Positions 51,601-63,012 of a DNA stretch of 64,000 nt are shown one piece after another. Source of the stretch: Hippasteria phrygiana (lineage: Eukaryota > Echinodermata > Asteroidea > Valvatida > Goniasteridae); NCBI GenBank assembly GCA_037893225.1, contig JAZGUH010000088.1, positions 1,338,501 to 1,402,500 on the forward strand, in the 5' to 3' direction. The position numbers were made by a program, and so were the translations under genes. Position 1 is the first letter of the stretch; every line of letters starts with the position of its first letter. The notes under the pieces were generated by a model. That model made no database searches. It worked only from the letters and a program-made list of their open reading frames with translations, and was not told where the DNA came from.

Positions 51601-51699
51601 TGAGACTTCATGTGGGCTAGTGAGATGTATAGGCCTCGTGAACAAGCCCATGGGGATAGATGGAAGGGGGGTGGGGAGGGGGAGAAGTTTCATAATGAA

Positions 51700-51925
51700 T
51701 TATCAAAGCAAAGACAGGATTTGAACCTGCGACCTCCGGAATACCGTACCGGCGCTCTACCAACTAAGCTATCTTGCCCTATGTTGGCGGTCTCCCAAAT
51801 TGTCGGTGTCTTTGTTCGGGTGGGCGCTCGTCAGAAGTCATAAACCCAGAATGCCGTATAGCCAGGGATCAGGCCTCAACTTTACGATACAACCTGGGAA
51901 GCAACCACAAGGAAAACTGATCTGG
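51700..51925 (-). mobile_element. SINE family A, inverted
   Basis: Head at 51716-51785 on the minus strand with the usual upstream body. A more decayed head lies at 52140-52215. Confidence 0.8.
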
Positions 51926-52597
51926 TATTTTTGTTAGGTAATTAATTTTTGCGAATGAATTTTCAAAGTGAACAAAGAAAACCGGCATAGGAGGAGAGTA
52001 GGGGGGGGCTCAGTGTTGTTTTTTTTTCTACTATTATTTTTTGTGTTTGTAAAATGTTCAGTGGGGAGCGTGCGCCAACTCCCCCACCCCATACCCCCAC
52101 CCTCACAGCCCCCACAACCCCCACCCCTTTAGCTATGCCACTGCAAGAGCAGGATCTGAATCTGCTTCCACCAGAATACCGTACTGGTGCTCTACCAATT
52201 CAACTGAGCTATCAGTTTCATAATGGTAAGTTTTGAGAAATGTTTCCGCAACTTTGTCCAAAGACTTAGATCCGTAAAAGTTTTGTAACTTTTGTAACTG
52301 ATTAACTATCTCTATCGCTATCTCGTTTCGCCATCTACAAATAACTATTTTAGTTCCCTCAACTGATGGCACGATTGAATTAATTAACATTTCTTTGCAT
52401 TGTTAGGAAAAATCTGAAAATTTCGAAAATAAAATAAAAGGAGCTTTCCCTTCGCTTAAAGAGGCATCAATCGCCTGGGGCTATTCATTTCATTCAAAAG
52501 ACCCACAATTAGAACTTTGCAATCGAAGCAATGCGGACAAATATCTCTTCTAAGATCATGTATTGGGTTTTGCCCTTGCAAACCTGTTCACGCAATA

Positions 52598-53515
52598 CAG
52601 GATCTCTAGACGTTGTGTGGACTTGCGTATATTGCATGAGAACATAAAAAAATGTCCATGCACATGTCCATGCACATGTCCATGCACATGTCCATGCACA
52701 TGTCCATGCACATGTCCATGCACATGTCCATGCACATGTCCATGCACATGTCCATGCACATGTCCATGCACATGTCCATGCACATGTCCATGCACATGTC
52801 CATGCACATGTCCATGCACATGTCCATGCACATGTCCATGCACATGTCCATGCACATGTCCATGCACATGTCCATGCACATGTCCATGCACATGTCCATG
52901 CACATGTCCATGCACATGTCCATGCACATGTCCATGCACATGTCCATTTTCTGAAAAGTGATCTTGGAGGCATTTTCGGGTTATGCCCGGTTCATACTTC
53001 ATGCGAAGCGAATTTGACGTCATGAAACATTCGCAGCGAAGATTCGCACAAGTTGAAATGCGTTCAACTTTTGCGAATTCGCAGCGCGAATGTGTGGACA
53101 TTCCATTGTTCCTGTGTAGCAGACAAAACATGTTTCAACACTGTTAGCACTTTTTTGAAATGAAATTTCGACAGTGATGCCCTTGACTATTCTGCTTCAT
53201 TTTTCTACAGACAACCATAAAGCCCGCAGTTCATACTTCATGCGAACCGAATTTACGACGTCAACGCCCAATATTCGCGCTGCCAATTCGCAAACGTTGA
53301 ACACATTTCAACTTGTGCGAATCTTCGCTGCGAATGTTTCATGACGTCAAATTCGCTTCGCATTCGCATGAAGTATGAACCGGGCTTAACCCGAAAATGC
53401 CTCCAAGCCAAGATCACTTTTCAGAAAATGGAAAACGTTGCATGGACATGTGCATGGACATGGATATTGTCCATACAACGTCTTGAGATTGTGCCTCCTG
53501 TGGATTGCAGGTCCA
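52598..53515. mobile_element. Large inverted-repeat structure with a 12-bp array in its left arm
   Basis: Left arm: CTAGACGTTGTGTGGAC, 12-bp array, TTTTCTGAAAAGTGATCTTG, then TTCATACTTCATGCGAA. The right arm repeats this inverted (to GTCCATACAACGTCTTGAG near 53490) with only about two array units. A complete miniature element (53221-53386, ends AGCCCGCAGTTCATAC / GTATGAACCGGGCT) forms the inner right arm. Confidence 0.75.
52653..52947 (+). repeat. 12-bp minisatellite, 24.6 units
   Basis: Unit TGTCCATGCACA, perfect throughout by eye, open in all six frames. There are no spacers, so it is not a CRISPR array. Confidence 0.98.
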
Positions 53516-53888
53516 CAGAATGAATACAGTGATCTAGTAGCAAACAAACTTGGACACGGACGTTATTTTTTATGGTTTTGCGTAGACACCTCATGCTCAT
53601 GACTTGTGATGTGGGTGAGTGACCTGTCATTTTAAAGAGAACATCTTAGGCTGTATAATGATGTTAATTTAGTGACATCAGCGTGCTTCATTACGAGATA
53701 TATCTGGCCTTCAATTTCCGTATGTTATGTGTTGACCCACCCTGCACATACAAAACAAAATGAAAACAATGCTCAAATGCAAACACAAATTGCTTTATTC
53801 TCTCATGTCAAACCCAGTGCATACTAAACAGGTGGTGGTTTTTCGAAGATTGTGATGGAAACTTTACCTGTGATTTCATGTATGCATA

Positions 53889-54145
53889 GGTGCAGGGTGC
53901 AGCAAAACAACGAAGGCTGGAGTAAGCCTTCATTTATTTTCAACTGATGCGAAATATCGGAGAATTTAGACGGCGAAAGTGAAGGTGACAAGAGCGTTAT
54001 GTAGCGACCACTTTGAGCCGTCGTGTTTCGATACTGGTATTTTCAAATCATGGGATGACCATTAAAAATATGCTCAAGTCCACTGCCATCCCAACAAAGT
54101 TCCCAGATGTGAGGAGCCTTCGCTAAAAGGGAGAAAATCAGGGTA
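53889..54145 (+). pseudogene. THAP-domain exon, disabled
   Basis: Frame reads GCSKTTKAGVSLHLFSTDAK, then a TAG, then KVKVTRALCSDHFEPSCFDTG and, after a frameshift near 54048, MLKSTAIPTKFPD. The Cys spacing, CSDHF and AIPTKFP are the C2CH THAP DNA-binding module. The stop lies where the conserved Trp is expected (TGG to TAG). A GGTAAGT donor-like site follows near 54142. THAP domains occur in host genes and in P-element transposases; which this was is unknown. Confidence 0.65.
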
Positions 54146-54149
54146 AGTT

Positions 54150-55340
54150 CGATGTTAGTTGTTGCAACTTACGAAATTGCACGTGTAGACCTAGTGTACG
54201 TGTGTATACGATGTACATGCGTCATTTACCGGGTCACGATGTACATGCGTCATTTACCGGGTCCAGTCGATCCATGGATTTCGGTGCCTCGGTATACGTC
54301 ACGAACAGCGCACTCAATTTGAGTCTCAACAAATTCCAAAAAGGGGGGGGGTAAATTTTTGGGCGGCAAATAATCACACTAAAACTTCACTTGAACCAGT
54401 TTGGCTTTTAATTCACATTTAATACATATAAATGAATTTATTCATGAAATAAAATGTGTTTGAGAAGCATGTTTCCTTTAATCGATGTCGGACGAATTAC
54501 AGGTTTTCTTTTAGTTTGTAAACTAGTATGAATTCTTTTTCTTTTTTTTAAGTGACAGGCCGACATTATTTTAATACTGAAACCTTTAATGCTGCCGCTT
54601 TGATGATGTCGAGAATTTGTATGGAAATAATAAAATTTGAAAGTTGTGTCAAGACACCAAGATTACATCCGTCCAAGTACATGTACTGTTAAATCAAAGT
54701 TGACCAAGTATGATGCCAATGTTCTTTGTGTTTTTGATCGATTTAGACCATCTTTCCGATTCGACGCCAATTTGGCATTTTTCTAACTCATTTGTGTCAA
54801 AATGGACAAGGTGTTGCAATGGCTATGTAAGCAAAATGCAGTTTGTATTTAAGGGGTATAGACAAGTTTTATATTAGCTCCGTCTACGCACTTCCGGGTT
54901 GAAAGCGAGGCTCTCAGTGTTAAACAAACAGTGCTATTCACAAAATTCATTCATGCATGAATGAATCACGACACAGAATGTATAGCGAAGCGCACGTTCA
55001 GCAAAGTAAGTTGTTAGCACTAAGAGCCTCGCTTTCAAACTGGGATGTGCACAGATCGGTGCTGTTTGTGTCAATTTGGGAATCATCTATATCAGCAATT
55101 TGGGGAACACCAGTTGCGAAATATAACAAAAGCAGGCGCTTATGCTTCGAATAACCAAGCAGGGTTCCACTCCGCTATCAGTTTCCCATCGACAAAGTTA
55201 TCATGACTTTATTTAAGAAAAAATACTCGGTATTTACTTTCAGTAATTACTAAAAAGTAATTTATTCAAAGCTAAACGTTTTACCATTAGGCAAGAAAAC
55301 AAACTTATACTTGGCCTATACGGTGTTCAGAAAAATACTG
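54150..55340. other. Intergenic, nothing recognised
   Basis: Between the THAP remnant and the last SDR exon. A direct repeat, GATGTACATGCGTCATTTAC, occurs twice at 54210-54257. No gene supported. Confidence 0.4.
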
Positions 55341-55341
55341 A

Positions 55342-58300
55342 CTAGTGAGTTGTTTGGAAGGCTTGAAATGCTGAATCACCGGTAGTATCAAGGAAATGAT
55401 CGGCAACCCCTTCGGTGACCCTGGAGCACGATTGGTACCGAAGATGAGGCTCTTCCGTCAGGATAATCTCTTCCACGAAACGGGCAATTTCGTCTGGTTG
55501 CTGATTTGTGGTCTTCATGTGCATCATATGTTTCTCCCAATGCTCCGAAAAAAACTTTTTGGCAGCATCGTCCCAGCTATGGGACAGGTGCTCCGGTTTA
55601 AATTCCGGACTGATTAACTGTTGGAGTCCTGGTGTGACGACTGGGCCCGGCTCCAAAATGATCACACTGGAAACAATAACAACTTCAATTAATTAATTAG
55701 GATCCCTCAATATGATTGTCATTATTATTATTAATATTATTTTCCTCAATTGCCGGATAGGGCGACACATAATCCTGGAAAAGAGTGGGTTAGGGTGACC
55801 TGGTCGAATAGGGCGACACATAACTGTCGCCCTATTGTAAACGTTGCCCCTTTGGAGTGTTTTTTAGTAAGGCGCGTGGGGAAAGTGCTCTAAATGGGCG
55901 ACACTCGTGTCGCCCCAATAAGGTTATTTCGGGAAGAGTCGCCCATTTGCCGCATCCAGGAGATTTATTATTATTTTTAGTATTATTATTATTATTATTA
56001 TTATTTTCTGGTAATGAAACCAAGGATTCCTCAAAAGTGCCCTAGGCACTGTAGGTCGAAAGCCTAGCTGAAGAAACCTGTAGAGAGAAGACAATGAGAA
56101 GATGTTACAGTTTTAGAGGTGGGAGGAAAACCCCAGAAGAATATTCTGGGGAAAACCCACGGAATCAGGTAGGGACTGAAAACCCAATCCACATGTGGAC
56201 CAGGGCTAGAATCGAACCCGGGCCAGTGGTGAAAGGTGGGGACAGTAACCACTGCGCCAACCTGATTCCCCATTGAGTGGTACTCTCTTTTAAAATGAAT
56301 ACTTCAAACCAATATGACTGGCGAAAAAAACCGGCAAAATATAACAATGAAGATTTCTTACCTGATATTGTGAGTTTTACGAAGAACCAGAGCGAGGCTC
56401 TCGGACAGCCCTTCCAGGGCAAACTTAGATGCTGCGTAGGCGGCTAGAAAGGGTGCTCCTGGGTAGACAAAACGGACATTTATTTTAACAGCACGGCATG
56501 TCCTGAACTACTGAGGTACGTTTAGAAAAGACTTCCAACTTTAAAGGTAGTATACAGCATTTGCTCTTGCTGAAATTTTCAGAAATAAATGGATTTTGGG
56601 GTTAGTATTTTACAGCGTGCTAGCAAATACTGTAACACTGACCTGTTTAAAGTTTTGTGTGCATAGATGCTATAGGAAAAACTTATGTTCTAGTCGTCTG
56701 TTTCCCCGACCATATACCTTAGGCAAAACGGAGCAATTTATATAGTCGGGGAATTATCAGGTCGATGAACTAGACTATTTCCAACGATTGTCGTCCGACA
56801 ATCGTTACAAAACGATTAAAAAAAAAACTGACAGCACACCAGGTGCCATGATTTCACTGGATGTTTGAGACTATTCACTTACAGCCTAGTACGGTATTTC
56901 GTAATAATTCAGTAGCTATGTCTTTTTATGTTTGCAAATGTTGTATACTATACCTTTAAACTTTAGACGCTTAAAATCATGTCTGCACAATTTCCAAAAG
57001 CTGCACATTAAAGGGGCAGTGTTGTGTATGATATTTTGAGATTTTGGTAGCCCAATTTGACATATATCCACATCACAATACTCTTGAAGCTGAAAATTTC
57101 AGACGTGAAACTCGTCGCTTAGTTGATAAGTAGATCTGTTGGTTGTTGCTATTTGGTTTTATGGACGGTTCGGTTTGCTGCCGGGTTGGCTGGCTGATGG
57201 ACGTTTGGTTGGTTTGTTTGTCGCTTGTTTTGTTGATTTAATGTTTGAATAGTTGGCTGCTGGATTGGTTATTTGGTTGGTCTAGTGGGTTGATTGGCTG
57301 CAGTATGTCATTCAGTCAGTTCGTTTGTCAGTCATTTGGATGGTAGATCGGTCGGTCAAACTACAGGTTTGTTGGTCTGTTGCACGGCTCGTTTGTTGGC
57401 TCGGGTCAGTCGAACGGTCGCTCTGTCAGTTGGTTGGTCTGTTGGTTAGTCAGTCGATCGTCAGTTGATCGGTCAGTTGTAGGCCTGTGCCGGGTACCCC
57501 GGATCGACGGGTACCCAACCGCCGATGTCGATACCCGGTTCTGTTTTTCGGTTCGGGTACCCGTTAAAAAAAATTAAATGGTACAGCTTTTTATTGTTCG
57601 TGTTTACATGTGCAGTGCTGAGATTTTCAATAAATGGAATATTAACCCTCCTACTATTTGACCATACAAAACCTTACACAATTTTCATATCCAAATGTTA
57701 CCATAGCATTAACACACACATGGCAAAACCATACAGTGTAATGCTATAGCAAGCTTATTGACATGGCAAAACCATACACATGGTTTTGTATGGTACATGT
57801 AAGTATGCTTCACTGTGGTGCACAGTGTATGCCAAATGGTTTTGTATGGTAAAAATGCTTCACTGTGGTGTACAATGTATGCCAAATGGTTTTGTGTGGT
57901 GAATATACTCCATTGTGGCTTATCAACAGACTACATATTTTGGGGCTATGGTGAGTTATATATAAAATGTATAACACTATGCTGGTTCTTCGTTTCATAT
58001 TTGCACTATCTGGACTGCTTTGTTTTACATGCTGGATGGAGTGTGTCCAATGTTGCTCTTTGATTTCTGTGGTGTTTTAGTTCCTTTTTTTTGTTGGCTC
58101 AGTTTATTAATGGAGCAGTTATATATTGCTTTCCTTTTTAAAATTGTATGCTATTGTTTGATTACAGAATATAAGTAAAATTATATAATGTTACATAAAG
58201 TTATGAATATCAATACAATAAATAGTATTGAGAAACCACCCTAATTGTAAAATGGTATATGCCTATTTATCAATGCTCCCCAGTACTTATAAAGAGAAAC

Positions 58301-59142
58301 TACCCTAATTCTAAAATGTTATAACTTACAAATAAGCCTATTCATCAATGTTCCCCAGTACATAAATAAAGAGAAACCACCCTAATTCTAAAATAGTATA
58401 GGCCTATTCATCAATGTTCCCCAGTACACAATGGAGTTGGTTCACCATACAAAACCTTGCACCTGCCAGCAGACACAGCCTGTACAACCATACAAAACCT
58501 TACAGTGCCATACAGAGGTCAAGTTGATTTACCATTCATCACCTTACATAGTTCAGTACTAGTCAAGTCTTTTGACCATACAAAACCAGACAGTTAGCTC
58601 CACAGTGGACTAGCTATTGTACCACACACCAGTGGTACACAGCTTATCTCTAATAAGCAATGTGACCATACAAAACCATACAGTGAGTCACTGAGTGTAC
58701 AGCAGGTATACCATACAAAACCTGACAGCTGTATGGTTTTGTATGGTGAATAAACTTTCTTATAAATTGCCTCAAGAGTAAAAACATGAAGATTGTATTA
58801 CAGGTGGACTCGGATTTGACGACGAAGATCGGCAACACAGCGCCCGTACCCAACACACGTGCACACATATATACTGTTCACGCACAAAATCCCCCTCCCC
58901 CTCCCCCAGTCCCTCCCCCTCCCTTCCTTTACCTCCCCTCCTATACCCACCATGTACCCCAGATTCACTGGTTGTGTTTAGGATCCGACCGGACTTTTGC
59001 TTCTTCATAAACGGCAGGACGGCTTTGATAACCTGGCAGGGGCCCCAGAGATGAACATCCATCATAGCCTGGGCTTTGTCGAGAGAATCCAAAGTATCTC
59101 CGTAGAACATGTCATCAAGGAAGGTGATCCCCGCATTATTGA
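55342..59142 (-). CDS. Short-chain dehydrogenase, RDH8/HSD17B1 type, 3 exons, 5' partial
   Basis: NAD(P)-dependent oxidoreductase, likely acting on retinoids or steroids (family inference). In gene order the exons are 59142-58951, 56458-56362 and 55666-55342; the splice phases join. Exon 1 seen here starts with the SDR motif NNAG. Across its end and the next exon come the catalytic Ser (TTSES), 13 residues later the Tyr, and Lys in YAASK, followed by FALEGLSESL. The last exon opens with the PG motif (ILEPGPVVTPG) and ends with a C-terminal half typical of HSD17B1/RDH8, including EPHLRYQS. The N-terminal TGxxxGxG cofactor exon was not found and must lie right of 59142, possibly beyond the Tx1-like LINE. 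The gene is convergent to NUP133. Its 2.5-kb intron holds the CCATACAAAACC element. Confidence 0.87.
55960..56007 (+). repeat. (ATT)n microsatellite
   Basis: About 12 ATT/TTA units, slightly interrupted. Confidence 0.9.
56010..56275 (-). mobile_element. SINE family C, inverted
   Basis: AATCGAACCCGGGCCAG (B box inverted) near 56210, CAGGTAGGGACTGAAAACCC near 56166, tail AACCAAGGATTCCTCAAAA. A 3' fragment of the same family lies at 2725-2890. Confidence 0.75.
56545..56955. mobile_element. TTAA-flanked TIR element, family R (copy 5)
   Basis: TTAA at 56541-56544 and 56956-56959. Begins AGGTAGTATACAGC, ends TTGTATACTATACCT. In the SDR intron. Confidence 0.82.
57130..57480 (+). repeat. Degenerate GGTTGGTT/CAGT-type simple repeat
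   Basis: Irregular run of GTTTGTTG, GGTTGGT and CAGTCAGT words without fixed period, followed by a GGGTACCCG-rich segment to 57570. Confidence 0.6.
57655..58750. mobile_element. 1.1-kb element with a dozen CCATACAAAACC motifs
   Basis: Ends ACCATACAAAACC (57661) and GGTTTTGTATGGT (58734) are perfect inverted repeats. About 12 copies of the motif lie in the outer thirds: GGTTTTGTATGGT orientation mostly left (57780-57895), ACCATACAAAACC right (58440-58715). The middle 500 bp has none. Subterminal motif arrays are typical of transposase-binding sites. In the SDR intron. Confidence 0.65.
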
Positions 59143-59221
59143 CTGTTGATTTGAAATAAACATGTTGAACGTAACAGACTTAACCGTGACTGAACAGACA
59201 CAGCTGTTTCGGATCTTTCCT

Positions 59222-59600
59222 AATTAAAAGTTAAAATATATCTATAACTGCAGATGGACAGATGAAAATGCACCTTCAATGTGATATCAATGATTTTCAT
59301 CTATAACATGTCCCTATCTATGCAGATACCACTTTTGAACCCAATTGAACCTCTAGTTGTGGAGATATAGGATATATATTAATGTTATGTAAATTGACAC
59401 CAGATGACGTCATCATGACGTCATAAATTTTTATCTATAATACCACCCTGTGCGCACTATCAGCCCCATTAAAACTATAGTTTTGGAGATATAGGCCTAC
59501 AAATCATGCACATTTAATGTTATGTAACGTGGCATCTGATGACGTCATCATGACGTCACATGAATTTTCATCTATAACAAATCCCGATATACACAGGTAC
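59222..59600. repeat. ~134-bp tandem repeat with paired TGACGTCA sites
   Basis: About three units start with TTTTCATCTATAAC-like words at 59296, 59430 and 59565. TGACGTCATCATGACGTCA lies at 59405-59423 and recurs at 59540-59558. Each is two CRE-type octamers separated by TCA. Confidence 0.75.
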
Positions 59601-61379
59601 CAAGACAAAATCAAATTGGACATACACTTCTGTAGATGTAGGCATTTAAAATTGTACATGTACATACGTACAATGTAATGGCACAGTGTGGAATATCCAA
59701 ACGAGGGATGAAAAAGTGTGTGCGAAAGTTTTTGAACTGGTAATGTTGTCGTCTGCCCTCAGCATTGTTATGTGTACATCGACAATAGTCCGTATAATCA
59801 TAGAGCAAGGAAATTGTATAATGTGCCTACTAGGTACAAATCACTATGGAAAATGCTCACAGCTAGCTCCGTACCATTTTCAAGTTTTGGGAACTTTTAA
59901 AGTCCCCGAGGTAGGATAGCCACGCTGTACCTTGTGTCGTGAGGCTACATGTAAACATTAAAAAAAAACACTAAACGGGCACGTTACACGAAGACAGTGT
60001 AGCCTCGCTACCCATGCGTTACCATGAAGGGGTATACCCCCCCCCCCCCCCCCCCCCCGTCTTCAACCGAAACGATGAACTGAATATCACAAGGAACAAG
60101 CGGAATACAAGACGTACGGTATAAGAACAAGCAAAACACATGAGCAAAACACGAGAGCCAGAAGCTCCAATCCTACCCTTAAGGGGAATCAGTCGTCTCC
60201 GACGGTACACACGGCTCCTGCGAAACGTCCGGTCCAGCCGGTCAAAATTTGCTTGCAGCCATGCCTTGATTAAAGCCTTGTCACAGAGAAGTAGTACCTG
60301 GTCGGCATCCTGCCCCAAAACAGTCCCAAAAATATGACAAAGTGACTCGGAAGCGGCATGCACAGCCGACCCGAGGGCACTTGTCATCCCCAATACCCCA
60401 ACTATAAAGACGTTGAGAAGTCTTAAGTGCCCCCAAGCGATCCTCCAATTTAGGTCCCGAAGTCCCGAAGGGAAAATTCAGAAAGGAGAAGTTCGAGCTC
60501 CTCGGCCCCGATGCCACATGATGTGTCATCGGAACCTCGGTGATCCAACTTTAAATCTAAAACACAATTAGAATCTCCCTTTAGGATAACGGGAAGGTTA
60601 CTCGTCATGTATGCGTCCAATCCCGCAAAGAAGAGATGGGATTGCTTGGAATAGGAGGGGGCATAAATTGTGCAAAGTCGCACACCCGATCCACTTCAAG
60701 GACCACGCAAAATACCAGAAACGATCCTCCCTTCAGCATTGGAGGAAGGATCAGAAAAAAAACGAAGGGGCTTTTAGCAGACAGAAGGATGATGGTGCCA
60801 CAGGATTTAGATGTGCCGAAATTGGCGAACATCCTGCCTTTCCATTCTGCCTGCCAAGCAGCTAAATCGGAGTTGGAGGAGATATGGTTTTCCTGAAGAC
60901 AGGAAATATCATAATCTCCACACAACTCAAAATTCGTCTCCTCTTTACGGGATTGCGCATTCTATTGATATTGAGAGTAAGAATGGCGACTATATTGTGA
61001 GTTCTGGATTAGAAAGAAACTAAGGGGGCGATTCTGCCGTGGTGGAATGCCCCTTGTTATTGTTTAGGTGCAGGGATTGGGTCAGGGGGAGATTCTGCCG
61101 AGGAAAAATTCATCCTCATCTCCACCCTGCTCGTTCATGTCCGACTCTGGGACCTACGATCCTCGAGCATCCAAGACAGGATGCCCAAAGCAACTGAAAC
61201 TGCGACATCTGAGGGGTTGCATCCCCAGAAAAAGTGTCCTCATCCGAAGACGAGGACGAACTACAAGAAGACGAACCGGACGGAGAGACCCCTTCGATTT
61301 GTCTGCCTCCACAGATGCGGATGCAGACGCAGCGGAAGGCTCTTGGCTAGGGGTGGTGCAGGAGTTGGCTCCTGCACCA

Positions 61380-61736
61380 CTACATCAGCCCACCGTTTGG
61401 TGGACTTAACCTTAGTAGCGTATAGGATTTGGGGCACCGCTGGAAGTTGTGCCCCGCCTCCCCGCAAAACGTACACTTTACCGAGTTGGGACACTCGGAA
61501 GTGTGTCCCATCTCCAAACACTTGTAACACCGCACGGTGTTACATTTATTAGCCGAGTGGCCAGGATCCCCGCATCGGGCACAGGTCCTGATCTGTCCCA
61601 AGTGGGACACCCAGGCGTTGCGGTTCCCGATGCGGAGAACCGAAGGAATGGACTTGACATCCGACATGAGGTACTGCCGGGTGCCAGTAAAAACGGCAGG
61701 CTCATCCGGGTACACTCTAAAAACTGTGTTGAGCAA
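61380..61736 (-). pseudogene. LINE ORF1 C-terminal part with three CCHC zinc knuckles
   Basis: Nucleic-acid-binding ORF1 of the Tx1/L1-like LINE. Knuckles in order: CARCGDPGHSANKC, CYKCLEMGHTSEC, CTFCGEAGHNFQRC. The upstream part is YPDEPAVFTGTRQYL, which joins RFEKVQKGRFQT across the inserted element with TA removed. A one-base shift near 62435 separates it from the N-terminal part. Confidence 0.8.
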
Positions 61737-62391
61737 TTAAACACAATCTTGCTATCAGTTTGTAAACTTTTTCAAAGTGAACAAAGAAACTGGCAGGAGC
61801 GGGATTCGAACCTGCGACCTCCGGGCTACCGCACCGGCGCTCTACCAACTGAGCTATATTTGTTCACTTTGAAAATGTATTCCAATTTACCTAGTCAGTT
61901 TCCCTTGTGGATTGTTTGACGAACTATAAGTTAAAAAGTCGTATCCTCATTGAGAGATCCCCACAATGTCGCTTCCCAGGTTGTATCGTGAAATTGGGTG
62001 TGATCCCTGGCTATGCGGCATTCTGGGTTTATGACTTCTGACTAGCGCCCACCCGAACAAAGATACTGACAATTTGGGAGACCGCCAACATAGGGCAGTT
62101 GGTAGAGCGCCGGTGCGATAACCCGGAGGTCGCAGGTTCGAATCCCGCTCCTGCCAGTTTCTTTGTTCACTTTGAAAATGTATTCAAATTTACCTAGTCG
62201 GTTTCCCTTGTGGATTGTTTGACGAGTTTGTAAACTTGTTTAGAAGCTAAACATTACATGTCCAATTTCTAAACATCAATGTTCAATGGCTAAACACTAT
62301 CCGTCAATACGCTAAACATGTTTAGTACGTAAACGTGTTTACAAACTCATAGCAAGAAAGTGTTTAATTGCTAAACACTGTTTTTGCAGTG
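61713..62391. mobile_element. TA-flanked TIR element inside LINE ORF1, carrying SINE sequence
   Basis: TA at 61711-61712 and 62392-62393. The termini are inverted repeats of about 55 bp (CACTCTAAAAACTGTG... and ...CAGTG), ending at GTTTGTAAAC / GTTTACAAAC. TA target and a CACTGCAAAAA-like end suggest a Tc1/mariner-type non-autonomous element. Between the arms lie SINE-A sequences (61774-62225), so insertion order is LINE, TIR element, SINE. Confidence 0.8.
61774..62225. mobile_element. SINE family A, inverted head plus full plus-strand unit
   Basis: Minus-strand head at 61788-61858, then a plus-strand unit with its head at 62092-62158. Sits between the arms of the TIR element 61713-62391. 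Confidence 0.85.
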
Positions 62392-62715
62392 TAGGTTTGA
62401 AACCTACCCTTTTGAACCTTCTCAAAGCGGGAGAGGATGGACATTTTCTTCCGAGTCCACCTCCACGAACTTGACAGTGACCAGCGTCACGGCGCCAAAG
62501 GATGACACATGGCAACCGGGACGCTCTGCCAAAGGTGGCCCAAAATGTTGGGCAAAGGCGGCCGACTTGAAGGTGACATCAAATCTGCCGCCTGGTAAAG
62601 GCTGCAAGGCCTCCAAGTGGTCTTTGGGGATGACCCGACCTCCCGGAGGACCTCAAAAACGTCACTAGGCGCCTCTTTACCATCAACCTTCAGTTCGAAG
62701 GCTCGGAGGCGCCCG

Positions 62716-62741
62716 GGGGGGGGGGGGGGGGGGGGGGGGGG
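62716..62741 (+). repeat. Poly-G run inside LINE ORF1
   Basis: About 25 G. Comparable C/G runs: 5266-5283, 15205-15219, 35030-35049, 49467-49486, 49928-49956 and 60038-60058. Length is likely unreliable in assembly. Confidence 0.9.
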
Positions 62742-63012
62742 TTGTTGATAATGCTTGCGAAGGCATTCCAAGGGAAAAAGGAAAGGCAAAGAAAAACTTA
62801 CCTAACTGGGGTAGGCAAAAAACCAACCTGCTAGCAGCTGCCTGGTCCGGTTAAACGAATGAAATTATCCGACTTGGATAATACAAATGGCACCAATAAC
62901 ACTTGTATTGGTGCCGAAAGAAAATAACTACCTTGCTATCTCACTGCAGATAGCAAGGCGAACGGTTTATATGTATTATATGTACAAGTACTGTTTCTCT
63001 CGACAGTGAGGA

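Larger units (their letters stand above)
60130..62790 (-). mobile_element. Tx1/L1-like LINE fragment: ORF1 plus endonuclease, split by a TIR element
   Basis: On the minus strand, ORF1 starts at about 62715 (LRAFELKVDGKEAPSDVFEV; GRFDVTFKSAAF), is broken by the element at 61713-62391, and continues with three CCHC knuckles. A second coding region (about 60925-60430) reads as the apurinic-like endonuclease of ORF2: CLQENHISS, TIYAPSYSKQ, LKGDSNCVLD, with DSN where GDFN is usual. Several frameshifts. No reverse transcriptase follows; frame 60393-60130 (ALIKAWLQANFDRLD) is not recognised. LINEs usually lose the 5' end, so lacking the 3' half is odd. Confidence 0.72.

Noticed and set aside
52653..52947. 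Possible CRISPR array
   Set aside because: Contiguous 12-bp units with no spacers, in a eukaryotic genome.
52509..53131. Long repetitive frames (CAWT, HVHG, MDMC and similar) on both strands
   Set aside because: A 12-bp repeat without stops is open in all six frames; no gene signals.
55832..56023. Asn-rich small protein
   Set aside because: Made by the ATT microsatellite.
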